22,204 nucleotides of DNA, taken from the NCBI GenBank assembly GCA_946406305.1, contig CAMJKC010000006.1, positions 1 to 22,204 on the forward strand, read 5' to 3'. The position numbers were made by a program, and so were the translations under genes. The stretch comes from an uncultured Lachnospiraceae bacterium. Lineage in GTDB: Bacteria; Bacillota; Clostridia; Lachnospirales; Lachnospiraceae. This document shows, in pieces, positions 15,001 to 19,825 of this stretch (position 1 is its first letter; every line of letters begins with the position of its first letter). The notes below the pieces were generated by a model. The model was given only the letters and a program-made list of their open reading frames with translations. It made no database searches and was not told the DNA's origin.

Positions 15001-18000
15001 CCAGCGATATTAACATTTATTCTAAGACCTTCTGGTCTATTTTCTCCTTTCAAACCATAGTATCCAAATATTCCAGCATTATAACCTGAAGCCTTTGGTA
15101 TTTTGTAGTCAGTAATTCCTACTTCCATTGTATTATTCTTTACACCACCACCAAATAAATTATAAGTAACTATACTTGATGGGTTTATAGGACTTGTACT
15201 TCCAAAACTAAATCCAAATACATATTCTCCTTTATTCTCTGAAATATCTGGTGTCTCTATAACTTTACCTTGATTTATAGCACCATAAGTTTCAGAATAT
15301 TCCATTGTAAATATAGAACTGTCTTTTATATATATCGCATTGTAATTATTTTTGATTTCTACTTTTTCATATATATATATATCTGCATGTTCACCATATA
15401 TAGCACCACCATGCATAGCATTGATTGGTTCTATTTTTTTCGCATTTTTAAATGAAACATTCGTCATATTTAATTTGTGTAAGGCATCAACTTTGTATTT
15501 ATATTTTGTTTGTAGACCATAATAATAATCTACTGAATTTTCTGATACATATATGCCACCACCAAATTTTGCATAGTTACCATCTGTATCATCGCCAAAG
15601 TCAGCATAAGTTATTTTAGTTTCTTGAGTCACATAACCTGGGTTAATAAATATAGCACCACCTCTTGCATAATCTCTATTATTTGATTTTCCATAAGCAG
15701 TATTTTTTATGAACTTATTTCTATTTTTATAGTTAAGAAAATCAGCCACAGTTAATATTACATTTTCTACATATATACCACCACCAGCTTGTGCACTATT
15801 TCCTTCAAATGTATTTCCATATATATTCAAATTTGAAGTAAAACCTTTTTTTGCTCTTACAAAAAGACCACCACCAACTAATAATTTTACATTATCTGTT
15901 CTCATCTCATAATAACTATTTTCTATAAATTTTGTCCCATACAAACTTACTGTCTTACAGTTTCTCATAAGCAGGCCAACACCACCCACTGCTGGATATT
16001 TATTATACGTAAGATCTAAATTATCAACTTTTATATTATTTTTTTCAAATAAAACTTTAAATTTTTCAGAATCCACACCTCTATTACCAATGACTACATC
16101 ATTACAATTTTCAAAATATACAGCTCCACCAAGAACTTCAGCTCCACCAAGAGTTTCAGAAGTACTACCTTCAGATTCAGGCGAAATATTCTTAGCTTCA
16201 TACTTACTCAATTTTTTATATATATCTATAGTATTTGATATAATTTTTGTAGCGGCCATATTTACATTATTAACTCCCATAAATGCAATTGCAGCACCTC
16301 TATGACTTGATTGATTTCCTTTAAATACATCGCCATTTACAATATTAGATTCAGCTCTATTACTTATATTTACAGTATTTACTCCTCTAAATGTAATTCC
16401 AGCAGAACCGAACATTCCAAATCTTGAATCATTATTCTCAAATACATTCTCATATATATTTATATCACCATAAAAATTATCGAAAACATGATCGTAAACG
16501 GGATTTGAAAATGTAACACATAATGCTGAACTATAATAAGGGTTTAATTTAAACTCATTTTTAGGAGCATCATTAATTATATATCCCCTCTCCATCTTTT
16601 CAATGTCGTAAATGTATACCAAATCCATATTGCTAGCTGTCGCAATTATTGATTTATTATTCGTAAATTTATTATTTAAAAAATGTGTCCCCTTCTCAGA
16701 TTTACTATTAAAGTGGAATAAACTACAAGTTCCATAAGTTTTATTATTCTCAAAAGTATTATACTTAAATTGACGAACTATCTCATTCTCAATTGATGTA
16801 TAGCCCTTAAGTAGTATAAAGCCATTAGGGTTTTTACCTACAACTGCATCGTACTTATCCCTCAAAGTAGCGAGTTTGTCATCGTCCACATAATCACTCA
16901 AAACATCACAATAATCTACATGTCCGAGTTGGCTATAAGTACTTTTATTATTAAAATCATACCCAAAATAATTTGATGAATTTTTAACCTCTGTGCCAAG
17001 TAATATAGCATTATCATTATTTGCTCCTTCACTTGAGTAATATTCTATATTACAAACAGTTCCTTTTACTGCGATACAGTTATCTATATGACAATCTACC
17101 ATAGCAAAACTATTTACATATTTCGCATATACTATAGTCCCTGCCATACCAACTAAATTTTTTGCATCAACATTACAAATTCTAACTTGTCTTATATTCG
17201 TGACTGAATCTTCACTTTTTAGAGCACAATATAAAAATGCAGGATAAGTATTATAGTGAAAATCTATATCTTTATCTACAGTTTCTTCGTTATATTCATC
17301 AGCGCTATTTATCTTTTTAGAACCACCATCTTGATATATATTCTTAATAATTAAATTGTTTGTTTTGTCATCTATAGCCTTGCCAAAAATGTATGCATTA
17401 CCAAGTGAACGAACTTCTACACAAGGTTTTATTCTCACAAACTCATCTTTAAGGTCTGCCCCATCATTAAATGCTTTTACTTCACTTACTTTATTTTGAC
17501 AGTTACAAATACTGAATTTTGCATAAATACTTGCATCAACTATTATAGCACCAGGGTTATATTCATCCCCAGTTCCTGATGGATTTATACCTTTATAGTT
17601 ATTGTCATTTTTAAATATTATGTTGTGTCCATTTAAACATATAAATATATTATCATTTACTGTATATGTCCTATCTATAACCCAATCAGCTTGAAGAGCA
17701 ACTGCCCCTTGTTGCAAATAACCTTTTATTATATTTTCATCATCTGTTGTAAGAGTTACAGAACCTTCCGTTACTGTTGGCAAATATATAAAATTCTGTG
17801 TCTCATGTATTTCGTCTTGAACTGCTGTCCCCTCTTCTTTACCATATTTAAGATGTGAGTATCCATCACAGCTCGCAAGTCCACAATATGGATGTTCATG
17901 CTCACTTACTGAACCATACAAATTTACAACTGGCATTTCATCTATTATATCATCATCTATTGTCACATTTGATTTTGAATATACTTTTTTCAACTCTTTT

Positions 18001-19514
18001 TGTAAGCTAACAGCTAATTCTTCCATATTAAGAACAGCTTCAGTCACTGCATCTTTTTTGTTTTCGCTTATATAATCAGATAAGGCATCATCTTTTATAG
18101 GATTTTCTAAATTTAACTCTTCATCTGCTACTTTTCCATTTTCAATATATTCATCTTCATATATAATAACTTCTTTTTTATCTTCTGCTGCTTCTTCAGA
18201 GTCAATTTCATCTTTATCAGCTTCTGCTCCGTATATGACTTCTTCCTCTTCTTCTACAAAACCTAAATCTTCTTCTATTTCTTCTTCATCATTGATAGAA
18301 AGGGATGTTGACTCTTCTTCTTTGTCTTCTTTTACAACACCAAAATACTCTTCTTTGAGCAATGCCCTTCTTTTTAATATTTCTTTTTCCACATCACTCA
18401 TTTCATTTGACTCACTACCATAAGATGAAACTTCTTCATCTTCTATAACATCTTCACTCTTATCCCACTTTAACTCTATGCCATCAGATACAAGTTGTTT
18501 TAACTTCTCATCATTTTCTTTTTTTAACTTTTCTGATTTCTCATCTCCGAGAACATAAAAGTTGTAATCCCAATTTGCCTTTACACGAATTACTTGTTCA
18601 TTTCCATATTGGTCTTCTACAAGTACCTTTACTGCTCTCTTAATATATTTTTTATCTATTTCTTCTGGAGCCATATTTTTTGATAAAGAAGCATCTTTAC
18701 TTTCAAGCAAGATTTTTTTGATTTTGAAATCATGCTCCATAAAATCATCAACTAAAGAATCTGTTGCCCTTATGTATCTTTTTACAACTTTATATACGAT
18801 TTCTGATTCGGTAGCATCTTTAACTTCTTCTACCTCTTTTTCTGTCTCTTCTTTAGATGTTTCTTTCTCTTCTTCAACAGTCTCTTTTCCTTCTTCTTTT
18901 GTTTCTAAAGTTTCTTCATTTGTCTCTAAAGTTGTTTCCACTTCAACTTCTGTTTCACTCTCTACTTCTTTTGTTTCACTTTCCTCAGTTTCAACATTTT
19001 CAGTTTCAACAGTCTCTTCCTTACTCTCTTCATTTTTTGACTCTTCGTTTATATCTAATGTGTTGTTATCATCATCAACTACTGCATATGTAGTCTCTTC
19101 TTCAATTAAGTCTTCTTCTGGTTCTTCTTCGTATGCATCTTTTTTATTGTCATCATAATCTTCTGGAGCTAAAACATTGCCACCATTTTTGTTTTCTTCA
19201 CTTTCTTCATTTTTGTCACTATTATCTTTAGAAGGTGAAATCTCACCATCAACATTTTCAATGGTTTCATCATCTTCGTTTATAACAATGTCTTCTTCCA
19301 AGTTGTTATCAATATTATTTTCTGAGTAGCTTTCACTCATTTCAGCAAGATACTCTTCATAGTACTCTGTAGCTTTTTGTTGACTTCCTCCTTCTGTTGC
19401 ATTTTCATAGAACTCACTTGTAGAATCAGCAAAAACAGCCACACCATTATTACTCATAACTATGCATATTATGAGCAATGTAGCTATTACCTTTCTAAAT
19501 TTTTCTTTAAACAT
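54..19514 (-). CDS. Giant secreted beta-helix / InlB-repeat surface protein, 3' end lost
   Basis: This uninterrupted frame encodes about 6,486 residues. The start at 19514 is chosen because AAAGGAGT (19521-19528) sits 7 bases upstream and a signal peptide begins there: MFKEKFRK, a hydrophobic core at 9-20, and likely cleavage after VFA (residue 29). An in-frame start at 19667 would add 51 residues translated from the promoter region and bury the signal. Domain order: acidic stalk (about 30-536); four beta-helix modules beginning near residues 538, 1731, 2552 and 3368, rich in GGAIY/GGGIYV turns and N-x-F-x-x-N rungs; then about 2,500 residues of InlB/Flg_new-like repeats (GY-x-F-x-GW ... LYAxW). 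Both fold classes are known in extracellular adhesins, so attachment or matrix binding is inferred, not shown. The stop at 54 comes from adapter sequence, so the native C-terminus, including any LPXTG, SLH or cell-wall-binding anchor, is absent. The last trustworthy residues are near NMMGNTDG. Confidence 0.93.
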   Translation of the reverse strand: MFKEKFRKVIATLLIICIVMSNNGVAVFADSTSEFYENATEGGSQQKATEYYEEYLAEMSESYSENNIDNNLEEDIVINEDDETIENVDGEISPSKDNSDKNEESEENKNGGNVLAPEDYDDNKKDAYEEEPEEDLIEEETTYAVVDDDNNTLDINEESKNEESKEETVETENVETEESETKEVESETEVEVETTLETNEETLETKEEGKETVEEEKETSKEETEKEVEEVKDATESEIVYKVVKRYIRATDSLVDDFMEHDFKIKKILLESKDASLSKNMAPEEIDKKYIKRAVKVLVEDQYGNEQVIRVKANWDYNFYVLGDEKSEKLKKENDEKLKQLVSDGIELKWDKSEDVIEDEEVSSYGSESNEMSDVEKEILKRRALLKEEYFGVVKEDKEEESTSLSINDEEEIEEDLGFVEEEEEVIYGAEADKDEIDSEEAAEDKKEVIIYEDEYIENGKVADEELNLENPIKDDALSDYISENKKDAVTEAVLNMEELAVSLQKELKKVYSKSNVTIDDDIIDEMPVVNLYGSVSEHEHPYCGLASCDGYSHLKYGKEEGTAVQDEIHETQNFIYLPTVTEGSVTLTTDDENIIKGYLQQGAVALQADWVIDRTYTVNDNIFICLNGHNIIFKNDNNYKGINPSGTGDEYNPGAIIVDASIYAKFSICNCQNKVSEVKAFNDGADLKDEFVRIKPCVEVRSLGNAYIFGKAIDDKTNNLIIKNIYQDGGSKKINSADEYNEETVDKDIDFHYNTYPAFLYCALKSEDSVTNIRQVRICNVDAKNLVGMAGTIVYAKYVNSFAMVDCHIDNCIAVKGTVCNIEYYSSEGANNDNAILLGTEVKNSSNYFGYDFNNKSTYSQLGHVDYCDVLSDYVDDDKLATLRDKYDAVVGKNPNGFILLKGYTSIENEIVRQFKYNTFENNKTYGTCSLFHFNSKSEKGTHFLNNKFTNNKSIIATASNMDLVYIYDIEKMERGYIINDAPKNEFKLNPYYSSALCVTFSNPVYDHVFDNFYGDINIYENVFENNDSRFGMFGSAGITFRGVNTVNISNRAESNIVNGDVFKGNQSSHRGAAIAFMGVNNVNMAATKIISNTIDIYKKLSKYEAKNISPESEGSTSETLGGAEVLGGAVYFENCNDVVIGNRGVDSEKFKVLFEKNNIKVDNLDLTYNKYPAVGGVGLLMRNCKTVSLYGTKFIENSYYEMRTDNVKLLVGGGLFVRAKKGFTSNLNIYGNTFEGNSAQAGGGIYVENVILTVADFLNYKNRNKFIKNTAYGKSNNRDYARGGAIFINPGYVTQETKITYADFGDDTDGNYAKFGGGIYVSENSVDYYYGLQTKYKYKVDALHKLNMTNVSFKNAKKIEPINAMHGGAIYGEHADIYIYEKVEIKNNYNAIYIKDSSIFTMEYSETYGAINQGKVIETPDISENKGEYVFGFSFGSTSPINPSSIVTYNLFGGGVKNNTMEVGITDYKIPKASGYNAGIFGYYGLKGENRPEGLRINVNIAGALNVLDNKRGEVLHNIPLEQGENKWLKLSMGATVGTTDYQLGYTAKVAFTPFDVEPLGTATGAKGYRLFSDAEGTYKEDSKYHYWTDIKDVDKGGSPQSVFRNDRNSDTDDSRAPFVNPEQMIFFENEANLITYEFDMITHPDMQIASQKISAGSTLYKPFKPQSITDEGGMLTNEEHTVRALDIMGRVDDDQTFAPWDFDKTIHINENVEEQPTNLYLIYQLLSHKHKVCGGESESCSHSDGANHYEDYGFFGDESNMFDDEHASIEVAAAQQLFYAFYYPKYMYVLTQDVVIPEKIYGRDTKTFIQKMIDQKGGIKNLKLCLNGYKLTIANGISMFNLIGDSYICDCSLNTTDHHAGIDFDGTTVSSMGTSLVTFGESGGVSNLSIYGTQDLYDKIKIENFKYSAGNGANGIIRQKDSSVSGKLYIEYTEFNKNELAGTMIENKGSVYLDNVDFNENKITNSGVEYSDNKDTMFDRAVAVVKARDDGSNMEHEFNQTKFIGNVIEEEYGSVVLLNERYNLTSLNIEKNVIKENQTKGFFSALTLAGNDNRGVFNIIETEFSKNVGGALMIENYNNVSIAISNIEKCKFDGNSLVLNENSKRFGGGAVYISGVGNPEADPGQIVFTRNEFTNNEVKYSTATTNDKSKGGALYISNSQTIESDNDLFKGNVAKYGSAIYDNQEDIENMPFAIQRKWNKTTITENGNGSTEGAYYINIPVSKNITEEFVDLSMTKNKGEVPGFYVENVYDGNSIKIEGTSKITENVGGPIIYVKPTDSSKHNGNIDFDTDNINIASNSVGDRNAIEVSGKDVDGDSAVDGITTMRFSGIVRITANKNSSGEESNIRVSKNLVLDAFNKKLNATKVDGEYRSKIGVNTTTAILDYVKDEANGNYGEINMFTWTPAVINGFSSSGILSEEVVVIDEKSKSTDPEKDIVVFKGTKDQLAIGYKKNTKEIKAYLSDTEVYKKMHVRLYNTEVYLDNFADLSTLRTLIPEEYRNNYGDVTPAGWMSTNTSFNFVTWSFNSTKYIAKNDTNEGSDVYALWQTKHGHTSTNVTNRDTSTDWFITYDENILFLDLDKKYVLSKDIVLDNTITDTVGNYTICMNGYNMTTKDGISLVNLTDNTKPLGFSIINCKDTGILNPTDLSDDTIENKTPFINFVSSSENDACNLNLTNIKMNNFNYKGEKEGAIIHIEYGRLNAKDLVIVKDTNTKKIYSETSLIYTKNGLSDYNGLTIKDIDGLKAKNGILYVTLDNTYRNVARDAGTTIFNIAGKLEIENNKINIEGVESTGKDNNPLPNMSLFRFENILSPVKIDVETESKITNNEVGSIFLLDGVSQFTLKGRESAENTPTLKITDNKCMMNAVIKIKENTETEQVVSSEWVDLKNNHATYLGSVLQYISDYQNEKGVSASFNNVVFEGNETSGIYYKGSDGYAAGSTRGGAIFIGNSDTTNVKGTIKNTLSITNATSIKNNKVVQANYLEKTDENALGGGGFLYAQRTKVTIAPRDGETLDITGNTAEVDNGKSFTKTLAADSYNEQLAQGGVAVLSNCIFTLGGSGTINVKNNKADEVSAFYVISNLFGAIVEGDVSTDNIFNIGSTENSENGVVNITANEDNKNGGAVKIKGYMNLAFNNTIVIATNSTTLSGVPFVRNFYAVDNVLRETLGVSRKILSGFNYDKSFISGDSEYADDYIATGYLTSELSKLGKIFHADDAVNDIVYSTDDEEMVNKVVHIGNSRMEVRFILGPGVTAKNKTDQGTYTTNTKDDTTREPLINGFIKEMNQSAMYFAASQLKNPTNEWEITRSGYTLEGWVTWIYNKDNDERRELGTISDFENQKVFGKAADGTVLNVYAVWSNNGYNNNLRACGDTSCNHENGATHSVMTKWIEVVRQETLYYESTDMNRTGFYNDSPTGYVEVDMAYGPIKAKVLNVSGMQKTPWDYSGYGGNPVMLVDKNTFVILVNKKHLLENVTPLFVDHDIILSVKAKENETDNYKEINDSVSIKDIGPGIYSGSAVLDLTSTPQIKYAIGGLSSNLYQGSTDVIDESLMTGFDVIKSEGGTVQIYGAKDRHFNLGRFGSTGFNKIIKTKNLILENADFVRNINMQIEAEIVGVNIYDSNMYLNKFVTAYPATDSVTDYRMLYSLIKLNKSTGAGEGKMKKILAYKNTVGQYIYLDMPTLTNGQNLNLDFSKTIKSGSLEITGAKENAVFSVNNEAGVKLDTALIASGPNDDTTVTSNTSNPLITVSGTIDKNYQGSEYFDYIIDAYGASLTLASGSTIKDNTVEKDLIRVAHGRKNLSFIADHTTITGNVVTPNGDSESQGYVIRRESPQTSEDSIHDTVIKNNMAKYAFYNVAVSGMNKVELGGKIEIYENFNIANEAANFAVTDHQSTQTLVYSTENKLNYKSKIGVSVLVGGRRITDNEGYISYKSWTSDMRAENNDEAEDIGGTTDSVFISDDDNYIVYKTTTNDIKVIKKRDKNKYVEVHYEYYAEVEETFDYQYVAVGASPDHPGVPVSKKGETFVGWYTSNNEDSVEFDFTGSTTPVKAVNNIATMYAIWDREVKITIHRNGSGSKVLDDGTRIEYGNIIPSDSPFSVDKDVVYVGRMGDTLDTIIDNVTRGTENYDAYTIDDNGNRLQSITSIVEYRRDGTAWSVDGWWTKNGWNNGAGDQDWGEKYDPTSGQIIVETADYYVRWVGRDVTLYLNLQDHSVGGDDFGSTDAELVEGTYDEDDSTGSPVVTLHYLTTIDKLPEVTRSGYKFIAWHSSPSESFSDNNIIKAGQYLALEGAEGSDTLYAEWEPIKYTVMFMPDENTDEFTFATPTQVLTFDKKEKLDKNRYTRIGYENSHWDYFSEEVTEDRQIPNEHVFNEESWDNLIGVDGAVVKLYVNWQPQNFTLTFALNDKEKGDDRISEGYYKGTTTSEDAEEAFSEEEGTPVHYGEKLGNIGDLPTPTREGYQFAGWWTKNDGTGLNVTKDTTYDFESATCVNSDGAKIATSSIVYAKWIPNKYKIVFDTNSMETEGLEAEGEMEEVEALFDKPVTIPANKFKSKGFTFNKMTFENDDRGIVYDVNNKGKELVIDDKTDLYNFGYNRENLGIATGAEIVLYANWTIHTYNLKYVGNPPNGRELSPNSNDYIVEGITYAEDVELIDAEDKWAVEGYAFDKWTLVKDIKNATVSYTTGDVLSKLASITPDDDTVETFSLYAQWVKNPYFISYNAGEAGGGEDTVEGSLNTQRLSVDDDKVALYPVSGGSYTNLDGTVVDAGPGFSVVGYTFDYWRDTETGLTYVDKASVSNIRTERDSEAEFEANWKPNTYRLKFDKNIPISSLSGATNEAVGSNYYEMLQQNKTYNPSRPASVEHSGQMIEYPTDVTVDLIDSQDDPQVKINGYIMTGFVGQDGEVYRSGTDSTFNRKAGTSSVADSIYELKYTWTPGLFSLELNYNDSETSPVEDDSKDSIKAYYDRTYDSYEPFVKPRRAGYDFVGWTLNKAYGPKETPSAEDLISTKSILRKYNADPTDEETPVDTLYAYWIPKKYNLTVNANTLNGQDGYYKIATTTNAEGFTKELTYNIVAEFEQPIGNLDSAYLQGYKFNRYDKSRDGDEEEVTKDTLYWAIEDQTIYAIYTPITYKVVFKASASDVDGRFDDLTLTYDGDPYQLPTIDESVTITSDTVGNMTRKGYTFVKWEHTNRVASPNNINTSKAQYYENEDEVVNLAENENDVAELSAMWREHNYTIIYDSNAPESPDASFTNNVTGTMENVTLPYTKEYTMPVASYSIVGYKFIGWANTANAKTPLYKAGEKVSKLASGGCGDDNDNEEITMYAVWENEVYTITLNLNDAAMGNGTTDASYETAGQKTKISIAYDTPYRDAYVLEGTNKKQQNIGVIEVQGDQDVKAKRDGYRFMGWSDIATIAYAERARNLISYDEIYRLATDSEAYAVWENNQYTMTFEAKTRVFGAEEPENPANMTVWFDMPYGENEISGSKNLPTMTFPPYTFGGWFFKKDADWDFTSPNGSPTDVTKMILNTKKLTKENFDTIDENGIIDVYAYWGGTLFNIVMDANGGKVYDEPTNTMADKTTTTAIHQLPIKDGLGHLYTEDEEVTINGVKQKKVNRTGYTFKGWWSLKTKEYPYSATEDTQITDDTVYWNEATGSTVYAKWEANQYDVAYVVNLPQGSTTTGTVEYSNGELNEAGLLKNIELTYDQEMSGTNTFAKVEMKGYKFLGWYTRESKDDNSGIWLSGEKASPSYIWKYEDINKIYGQWDVNSYVITWDMNKGDGSTEPRMTSGKATTSQVFDTEILATSAPKVERDGYTFDGFYTKKGVWAGADGWDRDSADNNGWGDRVDLGKLKYDMSIVDLNGGEAKDSTFYARWIPKEYTITFDGNKGNSTTDPYIGGKNTNVTRKILFDDSLSRYRYDKEITNTIPSGECDINFYDDNKGIATHYDRNDTTLITKTVKEGYTFKGWNTKADGTGDFIGEGIGKDSEYVSTANTTYYAIWEANKYVISFVKNDSSDGLGSTAATLGSETVEVTFDEKVPELPEATREGYEFIGWWTNEGWTSEYNINSDAQFDRDWGMKVAKDVNTYNFNATTGIDLLIRNGNNYADNITLYARWKRKTYKITYNVNASDKNNGSTEGKLYVNNVEQTGTSYTLDKVYFDLPVIYDNDVTLTNRTNVPTAKRIGYDFANWTIGDTTDIFDINTYVYDTTEENMQIKAEWTKKTFTINYGSNIYDEVKAQPGNAALKSQLTHSSLNGETDVVDIPNPAYFTVEFDSAMSNLLTTENSSSDLWPKLRSTGNRYGYTFTEFYTKQGKEQGVKLTRDTVLNKDLLSQFSQAVNMDTNSLVIYPNWKAHTYKVSFEKNINIQGVTPETMPDLENISFNEFKELPANTFSEDGFEFLGWNETPITDYSGTVKPKYYVANGVNPQVYRLVAEDNGSATLYATWKVAEIPITYKNVFEGDTVQEVPWDKAANSHLPYWFNMMGNTDGALPI
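56..70 (+). other. Illumina TruSeq adapter remnant (assembly artefact)
   Basis: The sequence AGATCGGAAGAGCAC is identical to the first 15 bases of the standard Illumina TruSeq read-through adapter; the match ends at position 71, where the adapter has A and this sequence has C. On the minus strand it supplies the last codons (ALPI) and the TGA stop of the giant ORF. Fifteen identical bases at a contig end are very unlikely by chance, so this is untrimmed adapter bridging unrelated sequence. Confidence 0.95.
71..7570 (-). repeat. Protein-level tandem array of at least 23 InlB/Flg_new-like repeats
   Basis: From about residue 3983 to the contig break, units of roughly 75-130 residues recur with the same grammar: an edge strand such as YTITFDxN, a GY-x-F-x-GW core, and a closing LYAxW strand (MYAIWDREV, LYAEWEPIKY, VYAKWIPNKY, LYARWKRKTY and others). 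I count 23 complete units and the start of another. This matches the Listeria-Bacteroides/InlB B-repeat family, small ubiquitin-like beta domains known in surface adhesins. Units differ strongly in sequence and in inserted loops, so the array does not look like a product of recent duplication. Confidence 0.85.
7570..9420 (-). other. Beta-helix module 4 of the giant protein, divergent
   Basis: It begins with ACGDTSCNHENGATHS, which restores the cysteines, but the strand matching LCLNGH is degraded (FVILVNKKHLLENV) and GG[AG]-[IV]-[YF] turns are scarce. It is the shortest module, about 620 residues, and leads straight into the long InlB-type array. It may be a capping or transition module; that is inference. 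Confidence 0.7.
9421..11865 (-). other. Beta-helix module 3 of the giant protein, cysteines lost from entry motif
   Basis: The entry motif keeps the histidines (HGHTSTNVTNRD) but has no cysteines, while the following strands (YVLSKDIVL, ICMNGYNM, IINC) still match modules 1 and 2. GGAIFIGNS, GGGGFLYAQ and GGVAVLSN turns mark the helix. It ends in an InlB-like unit (YTLEGW ... VYAVW) directly before the Cys/His motif of module 4. Confidence 0.78.
11866..14329 (-). other. Beta-helix module 2 of the giant protein
   Basis: It repeats the plan of module 1: HKHKVCGGESESCSH, then YVLTQDVVIP, LCLNGYKLTI and ICDC, followed by rungs with GGGAVYISG and GGALYISN turns. The terminal unit has the InlB-repeat shape (GWMSTNTSF ... 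VYALW) and abuts the motif of module 3. The Cys/His cluster could bind a metal; that is inference only. Confidence 0.8.
14330..17905 (-). other. Beta-helix module 1 of the giant protein
   Basis: The module opens with a Cys/His motif (HEHPYCGLASCDGYSHL), then a strand pair ending in ICLNGHNIIF and an ICNC element, which is the recurring entry to the helix. About 900 residues of rungs follow, with many GGA/GGG-[IVL]-[YF] turns (GGAVYFENC, GGGLFVRAK, GGGIYVENV, GGAIFINPGY) and FxxN asparagine positions typical of right-handed parallel beta-helices. It closes with a degenerate InlB-like unit (ITYEFDM ... NLYLIYQLL) immediately before the next Cys/His motif. It is the longest of the four modules. 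Confidence 0.8.
17906..19427 (-). other. Acidic low-complexity stalk of the giant protein
   Basis: Mature residues about 30-536 are dominated by Glu, Asp, Ser, Thr and Asn, with runs such as EEEKETSKEETEKEVEEV, and almost no hydrophobic clusters. A more ordered segment of roughly 120 residues (about 225-360; VYKVVKRYIRATDSLVDDF through VLVEDQYGNEQVIRVKANW) interrupts it and resembles a small domain I do not recognise. Such acidic N-terminal regions usually act as extended spacers outside the membrane; that role is inference. Confidence 0.75.
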
Positions 19515-19587
19515 AACAACACTCCTTTTATTTATACATACAAATAAAATAACAATAGACATAGTTAGACCATTATTATTTTTTAAT

Positions 19588-19616
19588 ATTTTACAAAAAA
19601 AATGAAAAAAAGTCAA
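19588..19616 (-). promoter_or_regulatory. Sigma-A-type promoter of the giant gene
   Basis: On the minus strand TTGACT (19611-19616) and TAAAAT (19588-19593) are separated by exactly 17 bases, mostly thymines. Transcription should start near 19581, leaving a leader of about 65 bases before the ATG at 19514. A second TTGACA at 19675-19680 has no convincing -10 partner. Confidence 0.75.
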
Positions 19617-19681
19617 TATTTCACTTATTTTATTTAGGTTTACTGTCTTTTTTAAATTTTGAAGCAATTCTTTGTGTCAAG

Positions 19682-19720
19682 AAAAGTTATAAAATTGTTG
19701 ATAACTATTTTATAACTTTT
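19682..19720. promoter_or_regulatory. 13-bp perfect inverted repeat upstream of the giant gene promoter
   Basis: AAAAGTTATAAAA (19682-19694) and TTTTATAACTTTT (19708-19720) are exact reverse complements around a 13-base loop that itself contains GATAAC. It lies about 65 bases upstream of the -35 box, where an operator or activator site would be expected. It is G/C-poor and no gene ends here, so a terminator role is less likely. The binding protein is unknown. Confidence 0.5.
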
Positions 19721-19805
19721 TCCAAAATAAAATTTTAATATCACAAAATATTTAAAATAATATTTATAACAACATTTTTATAATTTAATTAATTTTATAA
19801 ATTAT

Positions 19806-19822
19806 TTGTGCTATTAGCACAA
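19806..19822. repeat. 17-bp palindrome at the edge of the repeat array
   Basis: TTGTGCTATTAGCACAA is a perfect palindrome around a central T. In RNA it would form a 6-bp stem with a 5-base loop. It ends 4 bases before the first array element and differs in sequence from the array units. The flanking minus-strand sequence is A/T-rich but not a clean U-tract, so neither an operator nor a terminator can be assigned. Confidence 0.4.
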
Positions 19823-19825
19823 TTT

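Noticed and set aside
819..16305. Many plus-strand ORFs of 60-118 codons inside the giant gene
   Set aside because: They oppose a continuous, domain-rich frame and show no recognisable domains or translation signals.
18718..19158. Plus-strand 146-residue serine-rich ORF
   Set aside because: It is the antisense shadow of Glu/Asp codons in the acidic stalk; no promoter or ribosome site is seen.
19515..19667. N-terminal extension of the giant protein from the upstream in-frame start at 19667
   Set aside because: It would translate the -35/-10 region and place 51 residues before a clear signal peptide; the ribosome site fits the start at 19514.
19675..19680. Second promoter (TTGACA) for the giant gene
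   Set aside because: No acceptable -10 box lies 16-18 bases downstream.
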